Assembly: GCF_004117915.1 (NCBI RefSeq)
Contig: NZ_RSTD01000001.1
Coordinates: 907,883-971,882, forward strand
DNA length: 64,000 nt
Direction of reading: 5' to 3'
DNA from: Companilactobacillus metriopterae
GTDB lineage: Bacteria; Bacillota; Bacilli; Lactobacillales; Lactobacillaceae
The position numbers and the translations under genes are program-made. This document shows positions 45,564-54,038 of this stretch, piece after piece. The notes under the pieces were generated by a model. That model did not search any database, was not told where the DNA came from, and worked only from the letters and a program-made list of their open reading frames with translations. Position 1 is the first letter of the stretch. Each line of letters starts with the position of its first letter.

Positions 45564-47777
45564 CTATTTATAAATTGATGATAGGTCATAAAGTGTTCCA
45601 CTTTGTCCGCCCATTCCACCAGGCATTCCGCCTTGAGTTGATGAGTTTTTGCTTGATGTAGAACTACTTAATTTAACAGTCTTGGCATTTTTCTTAATCC
45701 AAGATACTATTTCAGAATTAGCGCTTCCGGCTTTACCGCCAGAATAGTAATATTTAATTTTTCCATCTTTAACAAGTTGCTTGAATTCTTTTAATGTTAT
45801 TGCTGGATCAGTACCATTAAATCCACCCATGGCCATAACAGCTTTACCTGTTTTGACGATATATGGTGCAGCAGTACTTGAATCATCAGTAGCAAATAGA
45901 TATTCTGCACTACCTTGATGTTTTGTAACATAGTTCAATAGAGCTGTATCAACTTGTGATCCCATACCACCGGCATTTGTTCCCATTCCTCCGCCTTGAC
46001 TGCTTAATAAATCAGGTCCTGCAGTAGGAATTTGAGCACTTTCACCAGAAATTGTTGGTGTTAATGACCAGAAAGCAGGGAATAGCATAATCAATATTAC
46101 TCCGGTTGTTGCGACTGATTTTGTTGTTAAACTACCTTTCTTAATCCAAGGTAGAATATACATAATCGATGAAATAATAATTCCTACAACTAGGAAGACA
46201 ATTGATAATGTTGAATAATAATCATTTACGTACCATGCTTGTAATGCAACAGTACTCAAAATTGCTGTTGGGAATAACAGAGACTTCCAATTCTTTTGTT
46301 TCCATTGCTTAAACATTGTATAAATCCCAATACCTGACAATGTAGCAATGGCTGGAGCAAGCATTATTGTGTAATAAGGATGGAAGAATCCAGCTACAGA
46401 GAAGAACCCTGCAACAGGTACTAACCATGCTGCCCAAAGTATTAATTCATTGCGTTTAATATTAAGTTTGTACCATTTATCTTTAGATCCACGATAATAA
46501 ACAAAACTTGAAATTAATCCTAAAATTGAAACAATCAATAGCCAACTAATTTGTGGTCCAAGTTCCTTTTGGAATAATCTTAATGGACCTACAGTACCAG
46601 TGTTGAATGCTCCACCACCAGCGCCACCTTTTCCATTTTTACCTGGACCACCTTGGCCCATTTCCATACCTTTTGGAGGTGTGCCTCCTTGTTTGTTACC
46701 AGTTGGTGCATTACCACCGTTACCGTTAGGTGGTGTGCCCCCTTGCTGATTTCCGTTTGGAGGCGTTCCACCGCCATTACCATTAGGTGGTGTGCCTCCA
46801 TTTCCACCTGGAGGAGTACCACCTTGTTGATTACCTGTTGGTGCTCCACCTTGTGCATTATTTGATGATTTTGAAGTAGAACTAGATTCATTTGATTTCT
46901 TTGATGAGGATCCCATACCTGGGAATGCTCCACCTGTACCAGTAGTTTGACCTAACAAACGTTGTGTTCCATTATATCCAAAGGCTAATTCCAAAGCTGA
47001 GTTGGTTTCGGAACCACCTTCATATGGTCGACTGTTTGAATTAGTCAAATCAACTGATAATGGCCATGCTAATGTGAAAACTGCTAAGAATATGGTACCA
47101 ATAGCTAAATGACCTATTCTCTTTTTCCATGATGTGTTTGCTGCCAATAAATAGTATAAGTATAAAGCAGGTAAAATCATAAATGCCTGTAACATTTTTA
47201 TATTAAATGAAATACCCATTAAAGACATACCTATCCAAAGATATCTCTGTTGATTTTTAATTACTGCTTTTTGGACAAAGAATACAGATAATAGTAAGAA
47301 GAATACTAAAGTAGCATCCATATTATTTGTTCGAGAATCTGCTACAGCAATTGGTGTAAGTGTCATAACCAATGCTGAAAGTCTTGCTGCTACCTTGTTG
47401 AATCTTTTACCAACTACGTTGTAAATCAGATAAACTGATCCAATTCCGAAGAGGATTGAGGGTAATACAACACTCCAACCATGAACTCCAAAAATTTTGG
47501 CACTGATTGCCATGAACCAAAGCGCAACTGGTGGCTTATCAACAGTTATATAACCTGCCGGATCAAAACTGGCATACCAGAAATTTTTAAAGCTTTGAGT
47601 CATACTGACAATAGCTGAAGTGTAGAAACTATTTGCTTCACCAGCCTCCCAGATATTCCAAGCATATAAAAAGGCTGCTAAAATCAGAATACCTATGAGC
47701 CAATAGTCATAACGATGATTCTTAATTTTATTAAAGAAGGAATTTTTCTTCTTACTTGAATTCATTGATTCATCCAT
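45564..47777 (-). CDS. Family 39 (ArnT/PMT-like) membrane glycosyltransferase with Gly/Pro/Asn repeat loop
   Basis: This 737-residue polytopic protein has about eleven membrane segments, an early extracytoplasmic acidic site in YITVDKPPVALWFMA near residues 70-84, and a soluble C-terminal domain. Such enzymes move a sugar from a lipid carrier to an external acceptor (YkcB-like). Residues about 285-395 are a disordered insertion of repeats built from GGTPPNGN-like units, between two membrane segments. A second Gly/Met-rich patch ends the protein. The paired GT2 gene follows, and a two-component system is divergent. The acceptor is unknown. Confidence 0.85.
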   Translation of the reverse strand: MDESMNSSKKKNSFFNKIKNHRYDYWLIGILILAAFLYAWNIWEAGEANSFYTSAIVSMTQSFKNFWYASFDPAGYITVDKPPVALWFMAISAKIFGVHGWSVVLPSILFGIGSVYLIYNVVGKRFNKVAARLSALVMTLTPIAVADSRTNNMDATLVFFLLLSVFFVQKAVIKNQQRYLWIGMSLMGISFNIKMLQAFMILPALYLYYLLAANTSWKKRIGHLAIGTIFLAVFTLAWPLSVDLTNSNSRPYEGGSETNSALELAFGYNGTQRLLGQTTGTGGAFPGMGSSSKKSNESSSTSKSSNNAQGGAPTGNQQGGTPPGGNGGTPPNGNGGGTPPNGNQQGGTPPNGNGGNAPTGNKQGGTPPKGMEMGQGGPGKNGKGGAGGGAFNTGTVGPLRLFQKELGPQISWLLIVSILGLISSFVYYRGSKDKWYKLNIKRNELILWAAWLVPVAGFFSVAGFFHPYYTIMLAPAIATLSGIGIYTMFKQWKQKNWKSLLFPTAILSTVALQAWYVNDYYSTLSIVFLVVGIIISSIMYILPWIKKGSLTTKSVATTGVILIMLFPAFWSLTPTISGESAQIPTAGPDLLSSQGGGMGTNAGGMGSQVDTALLNYVTKHQGSAEYLFATDDSSTAAPYIVKTGKAVMAMGGFNGTDPAITLKEFKQLVKDGKIKYYYSGGKAGSANSEIVSWIKKNAKTVKLSSSTSSKNSSTQGGMPGGMGGQSGTLYDLSSIYK
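46600..46925 (-). repeat. In-frame tandem repeat in the GT39 gene encoding GGTPPNGN-like units
   Basis: The DNA coding for residues about 285-395 repeats short imperfect units that translate to GGTPPNGN, GGTPPGGN, GGNAPTGN and QQGGTPP. Copies differ at silent and replacement positions, so it is an aged coding minisatellite. Length variation between strains would be expected. Confidence 0.8.
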
Positions 47778-47798
47778 ATATTATCTCCTATATGTTAT

Positions 47799-47888
47799 TT
47801 AAATTGCGATATTCACTAAGAAACAAATGATTGAATATATTATTAAAGAATATAGAATGGCTCTCATCTGCAATATCTTATCTTTCAT
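47799..47888 (-). CDS. Small 29-residue membrane peptide upstream of the GT39 gene
   Basis: An open frame starting ATG at 47888 encodes a 29-residue peptide with a basic start (MKDKILQMR) and a hydrophobic stretch AILYSLIIYSIICFLVNIAI. AAGGAAG lies seven bases upstream, a good ribosome site. It ends 21 bases before the GT39 start. It could be a small membrane partner or a leader peptide. No family recognised; coding status rests on ribosome site, charge pattern and position. Confidence 0.45.
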   Translation of the reverse strand: MKDKILQMRAILYSLIIYSIICFLVNIAI

Positions 47889-47921
47889 TTCATAGCTTCC
47901 TTTCCTATCGATGTAGTTCAT

Positions 47922-47951
47922 CTTAATTTAGGTAACTTAAATTTAACTTAA
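47922..47951. promoter_or_regulatory. Direct-repeat operator between the GT39 operon and the two-component genes
   Basis: TAACTTAA occurs at 47933-47940 and again at 47944-47951, an 11-base period that places both on one face of the helix, with a weaker CTTAATTTA at 47922. Such direct repeats are typical of OmpR/PhoB-family response regulators, one of which is encoded next door. Confidence 0.55.
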
Positions 47952-47980
47952 ACAAAAATATTTTATTTTTAAAAATGCCT

Positions 47981-47986
47981 TATAAT
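47981..47986 (+). promoter_or_regulatory. -10 box of the response-regulator gene
   Basis: A perfect TATAAT lies 35 bases before the ATG; the -35 region is poor. The direct repeats end 29 bases upstream of it, a position suited to activation by the regulator itself. Confidence 0.5.
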
Positions 47987-48021
47987 AAAAAATATCAGGG
48001 TTTAAAACTAAGGAGTAGTTG

Positions 48022-48699
48022 ATGAAAGACATAAGAATATTACTAGTCGAAGACGATGAAAGACTAGCAGAAAATGTAGTTAATTTTCTAAATGAATACC
48101 ACGTTGAAGTAGCAAACGATGGTCTTGATGGCAAATTTGCTGCTATGGATAATATCAATGATTTAATTATTTTAGATGTTATGCTTCCTAATATTAATGG
48201 ATTCGATATCTTAAAAAGTATTCGTGAAGAAAACATCAAAACTCCTGTTTTGATGTTAACAGCAAAATCAGAACTAGATGACAAAATTCACGGCTTTGAT
48301 TTAGGTGCTGATGACTATCTTACAAAGCCTTTCCACAGAGAAGAATTATTAGTAAGGGTTAAAGCTCTTCTAAAAAGATCAGGTTCTCTAACAGATGACT
48401 CAACATTGCAATCTAATAATATTTCTGTTAACTTAAATACCCATATCGTTACTGTTGATGATCAAGAGATTGAACTTAATGGTAAAGAATACGATCTACT
48501 TGTTTATCTAATGCAAAACAAAAATACTATCCTCACGAAAGATCAGATTTTCGAACGTATTTGGGGATTCGACTCAGACACTTCTCTAACTGTTGTGGAA
48601 GTTTATATGAGTAATTTGCGTAAAAAAATAAGGAATTCAGATAATGATAATCAAGTAAGAACAATCAGAAATGTAGGTTATATCTTCCAAGATGAGTAA
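48022..48699 (+). CDS. OmpR-family response regulator
   Basis: This 225-residue protein has a receiver domain with the acidic pair in LVEDDERLAEN, phosphorylation site Asp52 (LIILDVMLPN) and the conserved lysine in LTKPFHREE near 101. A winged-helix DNA-binding domain follows, with NGKEYDLLVYLMQN and the terminal VRTIRNVGYIF. AGGAG six bases upstream favours ATG 48022 over the TTG just before. It pairs with the histidine kinase that overlaps its end. It probably also controls the divergent glycosyltransferase operon. Confidence 0.94.
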   Translation: MKDIRILLVEDDERLAENVVNFLNEYHVEVANDGLDGKFAAMDNINDLIILDVMLPNINGFDILKSIREENIKTPVLMLTAKSELDDKIHGFDLGADDYLTKPFHREELLVRVKALLKRSGSLTDDSTLQSNNISVNLNTHIVTVDDQEIELNGKEYDLLVYLMQNKNTILTKDQIFERIWGFDSDTSLTVVEVYMSNLRKKIRNSDNDNQVRTIRNVGYIFQDE

Positions 48700-50044
48700 A
48701 AATATCAAAACCACACAAGCTAAAATGATGCAGAAACAGCGGTACAGACTTTTCATAACAACTATGGGAGCCTTTGCCGTTCTTTTTATATCATTGGGAT
48801 TACTAACATTTCGACTATTTGAAAATAATTTGTATACTCAAATAGATAGAGATATTAGTCATCAAGTTGATCACATAAAAAATGGACCTGGGAAAAATAG
48901 CGATAATCATGACAAAGATAAAGTTATGGGACCCCAATCACGTGAATTAAAAGGTAATGATGCTAATAAAGCGGACCAAGACATTCCTAATGCCCCTTTC
49001 CAGTCCTCTATAATTGTTTTTTCTGATAAAGGAAAAATTGAAAATCAGGATAATTTAGGAAATAGATATCAATCACTTAAGTCCGTAAAACTTAACAAGG
49101 ACGATTTGAATAAAACCTTAACTAAAAAATACAGTAACTTTTACTTTAGAACCAAGTTGATTAAGGTAAGTAAAGGCAATACAAATCCTGCCTACTCCGG
49201 AAAATATGTTCTAGTTATACAAAATATTGATGGTCAAATACAATCGATTGATAGTTTTAGAAATATATTGATAATCATGTTTGCTGTTTTCTGGTTTATT
49301 TCTTTGATACTTGCCTTCTTCTTGACTAGATACAGTATGTCTCCAATCATAAAATCTTGGAGACAACAAAGTATATTTGTTAATGATGCTGCCCACGAAT
49401 TAAGGACACCATTAACAATTATTCAAGGACGACTTGAATATATGCTAACTAATCCCAACAGTACAATTATTGATGAGGCAGAATCTATTTCTACTTCACT
49501 AGATGAAGTTAATCGATTAAATTCTTTAACAACAAATCTTCTTTCATTAGCCAGGTCTGATAATGCAACTGATGTCTACAATTTTGAAGATACTGAACCA
49601 GAATTTTTCTTACGTGATCCTATCCTCCCTTTCAAGGAAATTTGTAGTTCTCAATCCAAAGTATTTAAAGCAGATATTGATCACGATGTTACATTACATG
49701 TTGATCGAAATAAGATTAAGCAACTTCTTATCATCATGTTAGATAATGCTACGAAGTACACTTCAAAAAATGGCACAATTAATATCTATGACCGCGTTGT
49801 TAATAACAAATATCAATTTATTATTTCAGATACAGGTCAAGGAATTTCAGAAGAAGATAAGAAGAATGTTTTCGATAGATTTTATAGATCTGACAAATCT
49901 CGTAACAAACATACCGGTGGTGCAGGTTTAGGACTATCGATTGCTATGCAGATTGTTAGAGCTCATAAAGGTAAGATATTCATCGAAGATAATTTACCTC
50001 AAGGAACAAAATTTATAATTGAATTGCCAATAAAAAAAGACTAG
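48692..50044 (+). CDS. Membrane sensor histidine kinase
   Basis: This 450-residue kinase has membrane helices at about 20-43 and 187-211. They enclose a roughly 145-residue external sensor, rich in Lys/Asn/Asp. Phosphoacceptor histidine lies in NDAAHELRTPLTIIQGR near 233, the N-box in IIMLDNATKYTS, then DTGQGI and GGAGLGLSIA. It overlaps the regulator gene by eight bases. The signal is unknown; given the neighbours, a cell-surface or glycan-related cue is possible. Confidence 0.93.
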   Translation: MSKNIKTTQAKMMQKQRYRLFITTMGAFAVLFISLGLLTFRLFENNLYTQIDRDISHQVDHIKNGPGKNSDNHDKDKVMGPQSRELKGNDANKADQDIPNAPFQSSIIVFSDKGKIENQDNLGNRYQSLKSVKLNKDDLNKTLTKKYSNFYFRTKLIKVSKGNTNPAYSGKYVLVIQNIDGQIQSIDSFRNILIIMFAVFWFISLILAFFLTRYSMSPIIKSWRQQSIFVNDAAHELRTPLTIIQGRLEYMLTNPNSTIIDEAESISTSLDEVNRLNSLTTNLLSLARSDNATDVYNFEDTEPEFFLRDPILPFKEICSSQSKVFKADIDHDVTLHVDRNKIKQLLIIMLDNATKYTSKNGTINIYDRVVNNKYQFIISDTGQGISEEDKKNVFDRFYRSDKSRNKHTGGAGLGLSIAMQIVRAHKGKIFIEDNLPQGTKFIIELPIKKD

Positions 50045-50064
50045 CTATTAGCTAGTCTTTTTTG
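50033..50064. terminator. Bidirectional terminator between the kinase and mscL genes
   Basis: AAAAGACTAGC / GCTAGTCTTTT with a TATTA loop (50035-50045 with 50051-50061) includes the kinase stop codon and extends into the mscL 3' end. Confidence 0.85.
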
Positions 50065-50429
50065 TTTTTTAAACTTAAAGATATATCTTTTAAATATTCA
50101 ACCATCTCATCTTCTTTAGAAGGCTCTGCTACTTCTTCTTTCTTCTTTGATGCCTTGTTTATTAGTTTTACCATTAGGAAAACTACAAAAGCTACAATTA
50201 AGAAGTTGACGATAGATTCAATAAAACTACCATATTTGAAAGCTGCACTACCAACACTAAACTGTAAACTTGATAGATTAACTTTACCCAAAAATAAACC
50301 AATAAGTGGATTTATCAAATTATTTACAAGTGACTGTACGATAGCCGTAAATGCAGCACCTAAAATAACAGCAACTGCTAAATCTACTACATTTCCTCGA
50401 TTTATAAAATCCCTAAATTCTTTTATCAT
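50052..50429 (-). CDS. mscL: Large-conductance mechanosensitive channel
   Basis: This 125-residue channel has the canonical start MIKEFRDFINRGNVVDLAVA, pore helix AVILGAAFTAIVQSLVNNLI, a short loop and a second helix near 66-90, then a charged C-terminal helix bundle. It opens on membrane tension to release osmolytes. Length and both helices match the family. Confidence 0.95.
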   Translation of the reverse strand: MIKEFRDFINRGNVVDLAVAVILGAAFTAIVQSLVNNLINPLIGLFLGKVNLSSLQFSVGSAAFKYGSFIESIVNFLIVAFVVFLMVKLINKASKKKEEVAEPSKEDEMVEYLKDISLSLKNKKD

Positions 50430-50528
50430 AATAACCTCTCCTTTTCATTTCTTATATTCATTTTAAAGTGTTCACATTTAAAATTACAAAGTATATGATT
50501 TATTTAATAAGAAATTGAGGTATCTATT

Positions 50529-51374
50529 ATGGAATTAATAAATAAAGGCAACATAAAAAATGTGATAAGAATAAGGGCTGACAACTCACAAAAAGGTACC
50601 TATGGCAGAAGTCTTATCGTAGCAGGTTCTGATAAATACAGTGGTGCAGCAGTTTTGGCAACAACAGCTTCCATCTATAGTGGATCTGGTTTAGTCACAG
50701 TTGCTTCTAATCCGAAAACTATGTCTGCTATCAACCATTCGGTTCCTGAAGCAATGACAATTGACTACATTGATACCCAACAATTACTATCACTACTTCC
50801 AAATTTTGATGTGGTTGCTGTAGGTCCTGGTCTAGATTTAAATATCGAAGGTACAAATATTCTAATTGAATCAATAATTAAAAATATTAATCCTCAACAA
50901 ACTATAATTATCGATGCTTCAGCTTTAAATTATATATCTCAAAATACAAACCTACTCAAAGAAATAAAAGCCAATGTCATTCTTACTCCACACCAGATGG
51001 AATGGCAGAGACTTTCTAAAATTAAAATTGATCAACAAAATGAAACGACCAACATTAAAAAATTAGACGAACTATCACCTAATGCTGTTTTAGTTTTGAA
51101 AAAACATCATTCTGAAATTTATTATAAAGGTCACACAAGTTATATAAATATTGGGAACCCCGGAATGGCTACTGGTGGTACAGGAGATACATTAGCAGGA
51201 ATGATTGCTGGTTTTGTAGCACAGTTTGGATTCTCTAAAAAAACTGTTGAAGCTGCTCTTTTCACACATAGTTATATTGCTGACAAAATATATCAAAATA
51301 ATTATGTTGTTTTACCAACAAATTTGATTAGCAAAATACCTGAAACTATGAAAGAATTAAGCCAAATTAATTAA
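50529..51374 (+). CDS. nnrD: ADP/ATP-dependent NAD(P)H-hydrate dehydratase
   Basis: This 281-residue ribokinase-like enzyme (YjeF C-terminal/CARKD family) has RSLIVAGSDKYSGAAVLA near residues 27-44, the core PHQMEWQRL and the catalytic loop NPGMATGGTGDTLAGMIAG near 211-229. It repairs hydrated NAD(P)H. The epimerase half (NnrE) is not fused, as is common in lactobacilli. It is followed six bases later by a hydrolase gene. Confidence 0.9.
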   Translation: MELINKGNIKNVIRIRADNSQKGTYGRSLIVAGSDKYSGAAVLATTASIYSGSGLVTVASNPKTMSAINHSVPEAMTIDYIDTQQLLSLLPNFDVVAVGPGLDLNIEGTNILIESIIKNINPQQTIIIDASALNYISQNTNLLKEIKANVILTPHQMEWQRLSKIKIDQQNETTNIKKLDELSPNAVLVLKKHHSEIYYKGHTSYINIGNPGMATGGTGDTLAGMIAGFVAQFGFSKKTVEAALFTHSYIADKIYQNNYVVLPTNLISKIPETMKELSQIN

Positions 51375-51386
51375 AGGAGATTGAAT

Positions 51387-52235
51387 ATGAAAAAAGAAAT
51401 AGATATTGATGTAAAATCAAATGGAATGTGGCTAGATGCTGATATAACTTATGCCCATGTACCTGGTTGGCTAGGTAATTCAACTAGAGATCTAAAATTA
51501 TCTATAATCAGACCATTCCCTACAGAAGATAAAAAATATCCCGTTATTGTGTGGTTTGCTGGTGGCGGTTGGATGGATGTAGACTATAATATCCACCTTG
51601 CTAATTTAGTAGAATTTGCTAAAAAAGGTTTCATTATAGCGAGTGTTGAATATCGTGATAGTAACAAGATTAATTTCCCAGGACAATTGACAGACGCTAA
51701 AGCAGCAATTAGATTTTTAAGAAAAAATTCTGAAAATTTCCAAATTGATACCAATAAATTCGTTGCAATGGGTGAATCTGCCGGTGGTCATATGGCTAGT
51801 ATGCTTGGTGTTACAAATGGTATTGAAAAGTTTGATGTAGGTGACAACCTAGAATTTTCTAGTGATGTACAATTATCTATCCCTTGGTATGGGGTTGTCG
51901 ATCCTCTGACTGCTAAACAAGGTAGTGTTACCGATGATTTTGATTTTGTCTATCGTAATCTACTTGGTAAAGAACCTGAAGAATCCCCTACTCTAGATGA
52001 TCAAGCTAATCCTTTAACATATATCAATAAAAATACAGTTCCTTTTCTTATTTTACACGGTGAAGACGATGTAGTTGTTCCTGTAAAAGATGGTATTGCT
52101 CTTTATGACAAACTTCAAAGTAACCAAATAGAATCAGATTTGTACATTCTCAAAAATACTGATCACATGGATATTAAATTCTGGCAAGAGGAAATTAGAG
52201 ATATCGTCGTTGACTTTATAAATAAAAATATATAA
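51387..52235 (+). CDS. Alpha/beta-hydrolase, BD-FAE/carboxylesterase-like
   Basis: This 282-residue hydrolase has an oxyanion-loop VWFAGGGWMDVD near residues 53-64, nucleophile elbow MGESAGGHMAS near 129-139, acid residue in LILHGEDDVVVP near 218-229 and the catalytic histidine in NTDHMDIKFW. The architecture is that of acyl-sugar, feruloyl or general short-chain esterases. No signal peptide, so cytoplasmic. ATG at 51387 lies six bases after AAAGGAGA. Probably co-transcribed with nnrD; substrate unknown. Confidence 0.85.
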   Translation: MKKEIDIDVKSNGMWLDADITYAHVPGWLGNSTRDLKLSIIRPFPTEDKKYPVIVWFAGGGWMDVDYNIHLANLVEFAKKGFIIASVEYRDSNKINFPGQLTDAKAAIRFLRKNSENFQIDTNKFVAMGESAGGHMASMLGVTNGIEKFDVGDNLEFSSDVQLSIPWYGVVDPLTAKQGSVTDDFDFVYRNLLGKEPEESPTLDDQANPLTYINKNTVPFLILHGEDDVVVPVKDGIALYDKLQSNQIESDLYILKNTDHMDIKFWQEEIRDIVVDFINKNI

Positions 52236-52236
52236 A

Positions 52237-52274
52237 AAATAAGCTAAGATACTTTTCAGTATCTTAGCTTATTT
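52237..52274. terminator. Bidirectional terminator between the hydrolase and flippase genes
   Basis: A 16-bp perfect stem (52237-52252 with 52259-52274, loop TTTTCA) carries A residues on one side and T residues on the other, and overlaps the last codon of the flippase gene. Confidence 0.9.
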
Positions 52275-53939
52275 TATTCTTAAAATTCTTCTTAATCTGT
52301 TAGCACGAGAACCAATAATTCTATCCGCTAATTTAGTTTTCAAAACTAAATATGCATAGATGAATGCTCCGATAGCAGCTTCAAGTAATAGAATTAAAAG
52401 ACTAAATACTCGATCGCTATTACCAACAAATCTAAATAATATCCAGTTTATGGCGATGACAACAATAAACATTATAAATGAGAAAATTGTCATCCCAATA
52501 AATCTACGACTAAATCGATCTATATCAAATGGATATGCAATATAGATTCTTCTCATCATTAACCAACAAATAATTGCCATACCAATGAATGTAGCTACAA
52601 GTGGTCCATATTCTCTGAATAACCAAATGGCAGGTATTTGTACAATCATCTTTATAACTAGTCCAATTAACATATATCTAATTGCTAATCTATTGCGGTA
52701 GAGAGCTTGAAGGACTGCTGAAAGAACTGTGAACAATCCTAAAAGAATAGATACTATTGCCGAAAATTGCAACATCCCTACTCCCAAAGAATCATAGCGG
52801 TAGAAAACTGTCCATAGTGGTTGAGCCACTGCGTACATTCCAAGCGAGGCAGGAATCATTACAAAGAAAAATAATTCTAAAGTACTTGCTACCTGCTCTT
52901 TTATTTTAGAGCTATTACCTTTAGCATAAAGACCTGAAATAATTGGAATCGCAGTTACAGCCATAGCGGTTGATAATGAAATGATAATCATTATTAACTT
53001 ATTAGCCTGAAAACCAAATAATGAATAGTAATTGTCTAATTGACTCTTAGAAATATTCATGAACATCTGCATATATTGATTAAATGTAGACTGATCATAT
53101 AAATAAAATAAAGTAATTCCTGAGTCTAGTACGATAAAAGGTAGAGCCTGCCCAAAAATTTCTCGGGTAAAATTGTTATCTAAATTTTCTGCAGGTTTAC
53201 CCTCTCTTGAAAGCTTGCGCAACATTGGCATTTTTCTAAAAATGGCATAAACCAATACTCCGATAGCTGCCAATGCACCGATAAATGCTGCAAACGTTGA
53301 TTGAGTAACAGCATCTACATATTTACCATGATTAACTTGCATAATTATGTACGTAGATAATAACATATACGCAACACGGGCAATTTGTTCAACAAGTTGT
53401 GATATCGCACTAGGTGCCATATCTGAATATCCTTGTAAATATCCACGTAAGATACTTAGAATTGGAATAATCAAAACGGCGATTGCCAATGAATGTATAA
53501 CTGGAATACTGTTAGGGTCACCACCCACAAACAGAACAGAGATAATACCTGCCCCGAAATACATGACTCCACCGAAAACTAGTCCCATTATTCCCATGAT
53601 TCTCAAACCTTGTCGGAATAATTTGTTACCAGTAGAATATTCATCTAAGGCATTATATCTAGAAATCTGCTTAGAAATTGCTCCAGGAATTCCTGCTGTA
53701 GAAACTATCAGGAATAAACTATAAATATTATATCCTTTGGCAAAAAGCGCGTTAGCTGCTGGATACATAGCACCCATCCAAGCCATCCAAGGAATAATAT
53801 AGACTGCACCCAAGATTCTTGAAAAGATACTACCTGCAGTCATCCAAGCAGAACCTCTAAGCATATTAGTTTGTGTTGAAGTTTCTGAATCAAGCTTTGG
53901 AATTACTTCTTCATTCATACCTTCATTATTTGAATCCAA
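52269..53939 (-). CDS. MOP-superfamily polysaccharide/lipid II flippase (SpoVB/MurJ-like)
   Basis: This 556-residue membrane protein has about fourteen hydrophobic segments, with the start region RGSAWMTAGSIFSRILGAVYIIPW and the helix PSAISQLVEQIARVAYML typical of the SpoVB/YtgP branch. It would flip lipid-linked cell-wall precursors or other polyprenyl-linked sugars. Start is a TTG preceded by GGCGGTGA; an ATG seven codons later is an alternative. It is a single gene bounded by terminators, upstream of leuS's 3' end. Confidence 0.85.
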   Translation of the reverse strand: MDSNNEGMNEEVIPKLDSETSTQTNMLRGSAWMTAGSIFSRILGAVYIIPWMAWMGAMYPAANALFAKGYNIYSLFLIVSTAGIPGAISKQISRYNALDEYSTGNKLFRQGLRIMGIMGLVFGGVMYFGAGIISVLFVGGDPNSIPVIHSLAIAVLIIPILSILRGYLQGYSDMAPSAISQLVEQIARVAYMLLSTYIIMQVNHGKYVDAVTQSTFAAFIGALAAIGVLVYAIFRKMPMLRKLSREGKPAENLDNNFTREIFGQALPFIVLDSGITLFYLYDQSTFNQYMQMFMNISKSQLDNYYSLFGFQANKLIMIIISLSTAMAVTAIPIISGLYAKGNSSKIKEQVASTLELFFFVMIPASLGMYAVAQPLWTVFYRYDSLGVGMLQFSAIVSILLGLFTVLSAVLQALYRNRLAIRYMLIGLVIKMIVQIPAIWLFREYGPLVATFIGMAIICWLMMRRIYIAYPFDIDRFSRRFIGMTIFSFIMFIVVIAINWILFRFVGNSDRVFSLLILLLEAAIGAFIYAYLVLKTKLADRIIGSRANRLRRILRIK

Positions 53940-54006
53940 GACATCACCGCCTTAATCGATTAAGGAAAATTATATCAAATTAATCAACTCAAAAGTTTTT
54001 AAAATT

Positions 54007-54038
54007 ATAAAAAGTGTCGATAAAACGACACTTTTTTT
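54007..54038 (-). terminator. Terminator of leuS
   Basis: AAAAAGTGTCG / CGACACTTTTT (54009-54019 with 54026-54036, loop ATAAAA), beginning right at the leuS stop. Confidence 0.88.

Noticed and set aside
46653..46865. Open frames on the other strand and in another frame over the GT39 repeats
   Set aside because: They arise from the repeated GC-rich codons of the real gene; no ribosome site and no family resemblance.
46600..46925. CRISPR-like repeat array
   Set aside because: The repeats are short, imperfect, lack uniform spacers and are in frame within a coding sequence.
53919..53939. ATG inside the flippase N-terminus as the true start
   Set aside because: The ATG has a purine-rich site directly adjoining it, too close for initiation, whereas GGCGGTGA suits the upstream TTG; the choice remains uncertain.
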